DNA of 20,635 bases, taken from JAJTYI01 sp964420145. GTDB taxonomy: Bacteria > Patescibacteriota > Dojkabacteria > B142 > OLB20. Within the stretch, counting starts at the first letter, position 1. Each line of letters opens with the position of its first letter. The stretch is taken from NCBI GenBank assembly GCA_964420145.1, contig CAYQRB010000017.1, positions 1-20,635 on the forward strand, written 5' to 3'. Under the pieces are notes generated by a model. That model was given only the letters and a program-made list of their open reading frames with translations. It did no database searches and was not told where the DNA came from. Both the position numbers and the translations under genes were made by a program. Below, in pieces: positions 15,339 to 20,635 of the stretch.

Positions 15339-16394
15339 ATGAAATTTAATATTTTCAAATCAAAACGCTTCCTTGCAATCCTCTATTTGGTTGTTTTTGT
15401 GATTATTGCAACCCTCGCTTACTACTTTGCAAACAGCTTGTTTATGTTAATTTATCGTATACTTCGATATTTTCTAATCTTCCTAACAGGTTTATTTATT
15501 TTCTTAAGTTTGCTTGTTTTCATAGGCCTAAGGGATCAAGCTGTTGAAATTATAAAAAAATTAATCGATGGATCACTAACCTCAATAGATATTTATGAAT
15601 GGTTAAAATATTTTTCTAAAAAATTGGTACGAAAACTAAAAAAGTTGCTACACAATCTTGCTCCTTTATATGCTTTTATTATCAGTCTTTACCTCTACTT
15701 TTTTTTAATTTTTCTCTTTAAGTTTGTTGGTACTCATTTTGATGTAACTATATTTACAATCATCTTGACCTTCACCTTGGTTTTGGTCTCAGCCTACCTT
15801 ACAAAACCGGGAAATAAAAAAGATTTTGATAGCTTTCGTGATAATTTTATTGCTAATTTTACCGATTTTTTTGAAATAACTTTATTTATTTTTTTTCTTA
15901 CAATTGATAGTGAACATTTATTTTTCTTGCCCGAAGCCTTAAACAATGAACTCGTAGCTAAGATTGGTGACTTTGACCTTATGGTTCGAGGGATTAATAT
16001 CTACGATAATTTCAACACTACTCTTAATATTATTTTATTTATTTTCATAATAGAGATAATCCGTACTGGACTAGGTTTTTATGTAATTGCTAAAAAATAC
16101 GCACAAACATTAGAGGCTAAAAATCATAAAGGAAGTGAATCCATATTAAAATTATCACTTAAACAAAGTATGCACCGCAACATTGATGATATAGTAAAAT
16201 TTATAACATATCTTACCTTCGTTGTTTTTGTTTTCCTCTTTTTCCCACGATTAAAACTACTTGCTATGGCAGTAACTAGTCTTGCATCATTAGTCGCAGA
16301 CTTTATTTTTACCGAAAGACTTACTGCAACTGCAGAGAAAAAACAAGATCTATTGGGCAAAGTTTTGGCTAGGATATTTCGACTAAATAAATAG
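15339..16394 (+). CDS. Polytopic membrane protein of unknown function, in unit with Fur
   Basis: The 351-aa protein has about eight or nine hydrophobic helices, grouped as two near the N-terminus (10-65), two at about 108-150, one or two at 172-200, one near 228-248 and two near 285-325. Basic cytoplasmic-type loops lie between them (for example KKLVRKLKKLL, 93-105). The N-terminal FNIFKSKRF and C-terminal RIFRLNK ends are basic. It contains few Cys, and no metal-binding motif, ATP-binding site or transporter signature that I recognise. The start codon follows the fur stop without a gap and lacks a Shine-Dalgarno sequence, which points to translational coupling. A role in metal or stress response is inferred only from this linkage. 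Confidence 0.75.
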   Translation: MKFNIFKSKRFLAILYLVVFVIIATLAYYFANSLFMLIYRILRYFLIFLTGLFIFLSLLVFIGLRDQAVEIIKKLIDGSLTSIDIYEWLKYFSKKLVRKLKKLLHNLAPLYAFIISLYLYFFLIFLFKFVGTHFDVTIFTIILTFTLVLVSAYLTKPGNKKDFDSFRDNFIANFTDFFEITLFIFFLTIDSEHLFFLPEALNNELVAKIGDFDLMVRGINIYDNFNTTLNIILFIFIIEIIRTGLGFYVIAKKYAQTLEAKNHKGSESILKLSLKQSMHRNIDDIVKFITYLTFVVFVFLFFPRLKLLAMAVTSLASLVADFIFTERLTATAEKKQDLLGKVLARIFRLNK

Positions 16395-16455
16395 ATCCCT
16401 TCTCTCCATCCCTTATACCCGTTATGGAACACAAATAGCCGTCCATCCTTTTTTC

Positions 16456-16464
16456 TGTTATAAT
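16456..16464 (+). promoter_or_regulatory. Extended -10 promoter for the CarD-like gene
   Basis: TGTTATAAT is a perfect extended -10 (TGn plus TATAAT), 41 nt before the ATG at 16506. The leader would be about 35 nt with no Shine-Dalgarno sequence. Confidence 0.55.
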
Positions 16465-16505
16465 GACCTACATATTTATTCCAGATTTTTGCTATCTATA
16501 TTCTC

Positions 16506-16988
16506 ATGTATAAAATTAACGATACTATTGTCTATCCAATTTATGGTTGCGGTAAAATAAAAAATATTTATAAAGAGAAGATTGGTGGAGAAACAAAAGA
16601 TTATTACGAGTTAGATTTTCCGGATACTAATATCAACATTTCCATCCCTGTTATGCAGGCAGAATCACTTGGGATAAGAAAACCTATGAAAAAAGAAGAC
16701 GTACAAACCTCACTCAAGTCCTTATGGAAAAAGGTTAAGCTAGATAAAGACGATGTTATCAATATGGAGAGTATTGCACGAGACCACCTCAATACTGGTC
16801 TTATGGACGATACTATAGAGCTTATCAATATGATCAAAGCTAGTGAGAGATCCAAAAGTGAGTCAAACAAAGTACTCAGCTTTTCTGATGAACGCAATCT
16901 TCAAATCGCCATAAATTTTGTACGAACAGAAGTAGAGCACTGTCTTGGCAAAAAACTTGCTAGGGAATACAACCTGGTAAGTGAATAA
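16506..16988 (+). CDS. CarD/CdnL-like RNA polymerase-binding regulator
   Basis: The 160-aa protein begins with a CarD/TRCF RNA-polymerase interaction domain: MYKINDTIVYPIYGCGKIKN corresponds to the family pattern G-D-x-V-V-Y-P-x-x-G-V-G-x-I, and the strands ELDFPDTNINISIPV follow. The C-terminal half (about 60-155) is helical and charged, as in CdnL proteins, where it contacts promoter DNA next to the -10. Members stabilise the open complex at rRNA and other promoters. It has its own extended -10 promoter and lies 57 nt upstream of sppA, so read-through is possible. Length fits the 150-170 aa of stand-alone family members. Confidence 0.85.
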   Translation: MYKINDTIVYPIYGCGKIKNIYKEKIGGETKDYYELDFPDTNINISIPVMQAESLGIRKPMKKEDVQTSLKSLWKKVKLDKDDVINMESIARDHLNTGLMDDTIELINMIKASERSKSESNKVLSFSDERNLQIAINFVRTEVEHCLGKKLAREYNLVSE

Positions 16989-17045
16989 ACCTCTGTTCTA
17001 TGTATTTTGCTCTCTTTTAAAATATGCTATGCTTTCCTATTATTT

Positions 17046-18035
17046 ATGCGTATCTTTCTTATGAATAGTAGAAATCTCAAAGTAGTATTAATATTTCTAA
17101 TTATCATTGCTTTAATGGCGTGTTGTTGCGTATTTTTTGCAATGATGGTAGGAATGTCAGAGAACATAAACACTAACAAACTTTCTTCAACAGTCATAAC
17201 ACAAGGTAATAAAGAAGAAACAGTTGTGATTATCTCTGTAAATGGTGTGATTACTGATCAGTCCATAACCGATTTTTGGGGAAACGAGAGCCCCTCTATG
17301 GCACAAGATATTATCCAGCAGTTAGATAATGCACAACACGATAAAAATGTAAGAGCTATACTTCTACAAGTGGATTCTCCTGGAGGAGAAGTTTTTGCTT
17401 CTAAAAGTATTTATAATAAACTTAAAGAATTCAAATCTTCGGGCAAAACCCTAGTAGTACAAATGCAAGATATGGCTGCCTCGGGAGGATACTTTATCTC
17501 AGCCCCAGCAGATGAGATTGTCGCTTCAGAGGTTACTACAACAGGAAGTATAGGAGTAATCGTAACTGGTATAGATTCCGAAGGATTTTATGAGAAACTT
17601 GGCCTTAGAGAATACTCTGTTGTAAACAGTAAAGGGAGTATGAAAACACTAGAAGGACTAGACGACAAAAACAGTGAAGCCTATAAAATACTACAAAGCA
17701 TACTAGATGATGTTTACGATAACTTTACCGAAGTAGTTGCAGAAGGGAGAGGGATCCCAATAAACCAGGTTATTCAGCTTGCAGATGGTAGAATATATAG
17801 TGGAAGACAGGCAAAAGAACTAAACCTCGTAGACACACTAGGGGAAGACAAAACAGCCAAAGAAGCAGTTGAAAGACGAGCAGGATTATCAAATCCCAAA
17901 TATATTGTATATACTACAAACTCTAATCCTTTCTCCTTTTACAGTATGTCTCTCAAGAAGATATTATTTCCAGATCTCTATGTTATGGAGACGCTAAAAC
18001 CTGGTATTTCAGTAGAGTACTTACTAAAAATCTAA
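17046..18035 (+). CDS. sppA: Signal peptide peptidase SppA (S49 family)
   Basis: A membrane-anchored serine protease that removes leftover signal peptides. From the ATG at 17046 it has 329 aa. An N-terminal membrane helix (about 12-36) contains a Cys-Cys-Cys cluster. The S49 core has LLQVDSPGGEVFAS (about 106-119) and DMAASGGYFIS with the nucleophile Ser at about 146. Lys at about 200 (NSKGSMKT) is the likely general base. Single-core length, like Bacillus SppA rather than the double-size E. coli enzyme. The frame extends upstream to a TTG at 17007, and another ATG lies at 17061; both remain possible. The stop is 2 nt before the recX ATG. Confidence 0.9.
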   Translation: MRIFLMNSRNLKVVLIFLIIIALMACCCVFFAMMVGMSENINTNKLSSTVITQGNKEETVVIISVNGVITDQSITDFWGNESPSMAQDIIQQLDNAQHDKNVRAILLQVDSPGGEVFASKSIYNKLKEFKSSGKTLVVQMQDMAASGGYFISAPADEIVASEVTTTGSIGVIVTGIDSEGFYEKLGLREYSVVNSKGSMKTLEGLDDKNSEAYKILQSILDDVYDNFTEVVAEGRGIPINQVIQLADGRIYSGRQAKELNLVDTLGEDKTAKEAVERRAGLSNPKYIVYTTNSNPFSFYSMSLKKILFPDLYVMETLKPGISVEYLLKI

Positions 18036-18037
18036 AT

Positions 18038-18664
18038 ATGATTATTACTAGGCTTGTAAGGGGAGTTCGTAATCCCAATAAAGTTGCTATATATGTTGAC
18101 TCAAAGTATACTTTTAGTGTATTAGATAATATACTATCTAGTGAAAACTTATATGTTGGTAGAGAAGTTAACCAAAAAGATATAGATTATTTGAAATCTA
18201 TTGGAGAGAGACAGGAGTTAAAAAACAAAGTACTAAACCTTATAACAAAGAGACCACGGTCTGAATGGGAAGTTAGGAATTATCTTAAAAATAGAACTAC
18301 TCCCGAAGAAACCATAGGACTGGTAAAAGAATTAAAACAAGATAAATACATAAATGACCACGATTTTGCTGTATGGTGGATAGATCAAAGACAAACATTT
18401 ACAAATAGAAGTATTGGGGTAATACGACAAGAATTACTTAAAAAACAAATCGATAAAGAAATAATTGAATCCGAACTCGAAAAAATTGATAAAAGAACCG
18501 ATTTGGAGTCTGCTTATGGGTTGCTCATAAAAAAGAAAAAACAGCTTGAATATAAAAACCTAGAGCCTAAAAAGTTAAATCAAAAGCTAGTAACATATTT
18601 ACAAGGGAAAGGATTTGATTGGGAAACAATTAACCAAGTAATTAACAAACTAACAGAAAATTAG
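18038..18664 (+). CDS. recX: Regulatory protein RecX
   Basis: RecX binds RecA filaments and limits their extension. The 208-aa protein has the helical triple repeat of the family: a first unit with TKRPRSEWEVRNYLKNR (78-94), a second with KYINDHDFAVWWIDQR (105-120) followed by SIGVIRQELLKKQI, and a third near the C-terminus with KLVTYLQGKGFDWETINQVI. About 60 N-terminal residues (VRGVRNPNKVAIYVDSKYTF) form the usual beta-rich leader. It begins 2 nt after the sppA stop, so it is co-transcribed with it. recA is not in the window. Confidence 0.9.
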   Translation: MIITRLVRGVRNPNKVAIYVDSKYTFSVLDNILSSENLYVGREVNQKDIDYLKSIGERQELKNKVLNLITKRPRSEWEVRNYLKNRTTPEETIGLVKELKQDKYINDHDFAVWWIDQRQTFTNRSIGVIRQELLKKQIDKEIIESELEKIDKRTDLESAYGLLIKKKKQLEYKNLEPKKLNQKLVTYLQGKGFDWETINQVINKLTEN

Positions 18665-18681
18665 TTATTAATAATAAATAT

Positions 18682-18993
18682 ATGAATAATCTTGGGAAAA
18701 AAATAAAAACGGCAAGAGAGGATGCCAAAATGTCACAGCTACAAGTCGGTGTTGCACTAGGTGTTTCTGATAAAACCATATCGGGATATGAATCTAATCG
18801 AATCTGTCCTCCTGTTGAGAAGATACAAATGCTTAGTGAGTTCTTAAAGAAACCACTTACTTTTTTTATAGAAGATGATGAGAGGGATTATAAAATTTCT
18901 TCCAGGTTGCGAGCTGTGGAAATCACACTAAGAGATATTAGAAAAGATTTACGAGAGATAAAACTCCTAGCACAAAAAAATGATTTGGATTAA
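18682..18993 (+). CDS. XRE-family HTH regulator
   Basis: The 103-aa protein has an N-terminal Cro/CI-type helix-turn-helix: LGKKIKTAREDAKMSQLQVG (4-23), then ALGVSDKTISGYESNRICPP (25-44), a textbook HTH_3 domain ending near residue 65. The C-terminal 38 residues are a charged helix with a heptad-like pattern (SSRLRAVEITLRDIRKDLRE), probably a coiled-coil for dimerisation. It lies 17 nt after recX and is probably part of the sppA-recX unit. There is no adjacent toxin gene, so an antitoxin role is not supported. Its target operator is unknown. Confidence 0.85.
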   Translation: MNNLGKKIKTAREDAKMSQLQVGVALGVSDKTISGYESNRICPPVEKIQMLSEFLKKPLTFFIEDDERDYKISSRLRAVEITLRDIRKDLREIKLLAQKNDLD

Positions 18994-19028
18994 AGCTACA
19001 GAGGTGATAAAATCAAACTTAGCTTTTT
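18992..19028 (+). terminator. Possible weak terminator between the XRE gene and rplS
   Basis: AAAGCTA (18992-18998) pairs with TAGCTTT (19020-19026) across a 21-nt loop, and T continues to 19028. The stem is AT-rich and the loop large, so this is only a tentative call. Confidence 0.25.
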
Positions 19029-19055
19029 ATGTATAACAGATCTTAATTTGAACCA

Positions 19056-19553
19056 ATGAATACAGACTTACTTATAAAAGTAGAACAACAACATTTGCGT
19101 AGAGTCCCAGAAATCACAGTTGGGGATCAGGTAGAGGTACATACTATAGTACGAGAGAAAAACCGCCAAAGAATCCAGATATTCAAAGGACTTATAATCG
19201 CAATCAAAGGATCAGGTGTTAGGAAAACTTTTACTGTACGCAAAATTAGCGCAGGAGTTGGTGTTGAAAAAATATTTCCACTACATAGCCCTAATATCAA
19301 AAAGATTGTAGTTACTCGTAAGGGTAATGTATCTAGATCCAAACTTTACTACCTACGCAAACGAATAGGGAAAAAGGCTCTCAAGGTGAAGGTATCAGAA
19401 GATACTCTACTAGAGGACTTCTATGCACAACCAGAAGAAGATATGATAGTAGAAGATACTAAAGAAACCATAGAAGAAACAGAAACCAAAGAGGAAGCAC
19501 AAGAAGCAACAGACTCAGATAAACAAAAAGTTGAGGAAAAATCTACCAAATAA
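19056..19553 (+). CDS. rplS: 50S ribosomal protein L19 with acidic C-terminal extension
   Basis: L19 lies at the 30S-50S interface. Residues 1-113 are the conserved core: VGDQVEVHTIVREKNRQRIQ (22-41), FKGLIIAIKGSGVRKTFTVRK (43-63), GVGVEKIFPLHSPNIKKI (67-84) and SKLYYLRKRIGKKA (95-108). The last 50 or so residues are a Glu/Thr/Lys-rich tail not found in standard L19 (about 115 aa). Low-complexity tails are common on ribosomal proteins in some CPR genomes. The gene's 3' end overlaps the rnhB TTG start by 23 nt. A -10-like TATAAC at 19032-19037 may serve it. Confidence 0.95.
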   Translation: MNTDLLIKVEQQHLRRVPEITVGDQVEVHTIVREKNRQRIQIFKGLIIAIKGSGVRKTFTVRKISAGVGVEKIFPLHSPNIKKIVVTRKGNVSRSKLYYLRKRIGKKALKVKVSEDTLLEDFYAQPEEDMIVEDTKETIEETETKEEAQEATDSDKQKVEEKSTK

Positions 19554-20178
19554 CACCCTCGAGCTAGATCTGTTATCTCAAGGATATAGCAGAATTATAG
19601 GTATTGACGAAGTTGGTAGAGGTGCTTTTGCTGGACCAGTATTTGTAGTAGGATTTCTCTATTCTCTTAAAACCCCTTATCTTGATGAGGTTCAAGATTC
19701 TAAAAAACTCTCTGATAGAAAACGAATTACCCTGTTTTCTATACTAAATACTCTCGATCATATTACTAAAGTTGGCTCTGTAGAAACAATAAATAAATTA
19801 GGTATTGGCAAAACAATTGAAACGCTAATATCTGAAATAGTTTTAGAGCAAACTAGTTACGATACCTTTTTCCTAATAGATGGTTATTTTAAACCAGATT
19901 TTGGTAAAAATACCCGTCAGATCAAAGGGGGAGATAATTTACACTATAGTATCAGCTCCGCTTCCGTGATTGCAAAAGTCCAACGAGATACATATATGAG
20001 AAAAATATCCTCACAATACCCCCAGTACCATTTAGATAAAAATGTAGGATATGGGACTGCAACACATATTGATGCACTATACACTTATGGTATAACTAAT
20101 CAACATAGGCGAAACTTTCGTCCTATTATGCGGTTACTACCTACTTGTGAACAAACGAACACTCGGAAACAAAGCTGA
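19531..20178 (+). CDS. rnhB: Ribonuclease HII
   Basis: RNase HII cuts RNA in RNA-DNA hybrids and removes single ribonucleotides. The 215 aa contain GIDEVGRG (24-31, catalytic Asp26 and Glu27), DSKKLS (56-61), the Asp of FLIDGYF (Asp117), KGGD (132-135), the Asp of KVQRDTYM (Asp153), and GYGTATHIDAL followed by HRRNFRP near the C-terminus. All four catalytic acidic residues are present. The start is TTG within the end of rplS; no ATG or GTG is available before the first beta strand. The 3' end overlaps yraN by 32 nt. The order rplS-rnhB-yraN is a common bacterial arrangement. Confidence 0.94.
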   Translation: MRKNLPNNTLELDLLSQGYSRIIGIDEVGRGAFAGPVFVVGFLYSLKTPYLDEVQDSKKLSDRKRITLFSILNTLDHITKVGSVETINKLGIGKTIETLISEIVLEQTSYDTFFLIDGYFKPDFGKNTRQIKGGDNLHYSISSASVIAKVQRDTYMRKISSQYPQYHLDKNVGYGTATHIDALYTYGITNQHRRNFRPIMRLLPTCEQTNTRKQS

Positions 20179-20506
20179 AGACTATGTCTGTACTTATCTG
20201 AAAACTAAAGGATATAAAATCCTCGAAAGGAATTTTACAATCCGTGGAGGAGAGATAGATATAATTACTCAAAAAGAAAATACCATAATATTTATAGAAG
20301 TAAAAAGCCTCAAATCCGAACAATTTATCAAACTTGAAGAAACTATAAGCTATTCAAAAAAACAATATTTAATCCGTAGTTGCAAGATTTGGCTAAATAA
20401 ATATAAAAAAGAAGAGACTAACTGGAGGATTGATTTTGTTGGCGTTAAGTTTACTAGTTATGATAAAATTACAAGTCTGAAATATATCACGAATGCGATA
20501 TATTAG
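20147..20506 (+). CDS. yraN: YraN/UPF0102 family endonuclease-like protein
   Basis: The 119-aa protein has the UPF0102 pattern: GNKAEDYVCTYLKTKGYKIL (8-27), RNFTIRGGEIDII (28-40) and FIEVKSLK (49-56). The residues Glu11, Glu36, Asp38, Glu51 and Lys53 match the PD-(D/E)xK-type nuclease core seen in Holliday-junction-resolvase-like folds; the actual role is unsettled. The start is GTG inside rnhB, with translation probably coupled. tRNA-Lys follows 6 nt after the stop and may be on the same transcript. Confidence 0.93.
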   Translation: MNKRTLGNKAEDYVCTYLKTKGYKILERNFTIRGGEIDIITQKENTIIFIEVKSLKSEQFIKLEETISYSKKQYLIRSCKIWLNKYKKEETNWRIDFVGVKFTSYDKITSLKYITNAIY

Positions 20507-20512
20507 ATATCT

Positions 20513-20584
20513 GGGTTGGTAGCTCAATGGTAGAGCAATGGCCTTTTAAGCCAGTGGTTGCGGGTTCGAGTCCCGCCCGACTCA
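20513..20584 (+). tRNA. tRNA-Lys (TTT)
   Basis: A 72-nt cloverleaf: acceptor GGGTTGG/CCGACTC (with G-U pairs), D arm GCTC-AATGGTA-GAGC, anticodon loop CTTTTAA with anticodon TTT (20545-20547), T arm GCGGG-TTCGAGT-CCCGC and discriminator A. The outermost anticodon-stem pair is a mismatch (A/G). CCA is not encoded. It lies 6 nt after yraN. Confidence 0.95.
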
Positions 20585-20621
20585 TATTTTGCCTTTGAGC
20601 ATAGCGAAAAGTTGCAAAATA
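20585..20621. repeat. Imperfect hairpin right after tRNA-Lys
   Basis: TATTTTGC (20585-20592) pairs with GCAAAATA (20614-20621), and CTTT (20593-20596) continues against AAAG (20608-20611) with a two-T bulge. No T tract follows, so it is not a standard terminator. It could mark transcript processing or the edge of another element. Confidence 0.5.
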
Positions 20622-20635
20622 AAGTCTGCCGAAAT

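Noticed and set aside
16424..16454. ATGGA/TCCAT hairpin followed by T residues after the Fur-linked membrane protein
   Set aside because: Only 5 bp with a 13-nt loop; too weak to call a terminator.
18682..18993. XRE protein as antitoxin of a toxin-antitoxin pair
   Set aside because: Neighbours are recX and rplS; no toxin-like gene is adjacent.

Overview
This is an AT-rich window of about 20.6 kb, densely packed with bacterial genes of mostly housekeeping type. It most resembles a member of the Candidate Phyla Radiation (Patescibacteria). The grounds are short proteins, tight or overlapping gene junctions, almost no Shine-Dalgarno sequences, TTG/GTG starts, a YYY-family (DUF2298) membrane protein, and many small secreted or membrane proteins without clear relatives. 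TGA is used as an ordinary stop (for example the DUF2298 gene), so the UGA=Gly code of Gracilibacteria/Absconditabacteria is not used. The exact lineage cannot be set from the sequence alone. No IS element, phage gene or CRISPR array is visible.

Layout. 1-497 (minus): alpha/beta hydrolase running off the left edge. 558-1248 (plus): metallophosphoesterase broken by a +1 frameshift. 1351-1590 (plus): half-size VKOR-like membrane protein. 1649-2626 (minus): membrane-anchored endonuclease/exonuclease/phosphatase protein. 2718-3167 (minus): Pro/Thr-repeat surface protein with a sortase-like tail. 3291-4172 (plus): folD, which overlaps tail-to-tail with a two-gene minus-strand unit (7606-4135) of an FAD-dependent amine-oxidase-type oxidoreductase and a DUF2298 membrane protein. 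7796-9157 (plus): glyA. 11652-9192 (minus): recJ followed by a coupled DUF2085 membrane protein. 12379-11732 (minus) and 12562-13242 (plus): two divergent envelope/secreted proteins, the second closed by the strongest intrinsic terminator in the window. 14503-13394 (minus): HAD-family hydrolase. 14798-14727 (minus): tRNA-Asn(GTT) with an unusual extended stem and an upstream tRNA-like remnant.

From 14919 to the right end everything is on the plus strand: fur plus an abutting polytopic membrane protein; a CarD/CdnL-like transcription factor; sppA-recX-XRE regulator; then rplS-rnhB-yraN (overlapping genes) and tRNA-Lys(TTT).

How the parts relate. FolD and GlyA together supply one-carbon/folate interconversion. 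The oxidoreductase/DUF2298 pair looks like envelope glycan or lipid-linked sugar metabolism (inference). RecJ, RecX and RnhB are DNA maintenance genes. CarD and L19 serve transcription and translation. Several genes (VKOR-like, EEP, PT-repeat protein, two secreted proteins, SppA, DUF2085) act at the membrane or cell surface.

I found no convincing new defence or mobile system. The most unusual local signals are the tRNA-Asn locus at 14718-14836, the interrupted phosphoesterase, the near-total absence of Shine-Dalgarno sequences, and the two-gene fur/membrane-protein unit.
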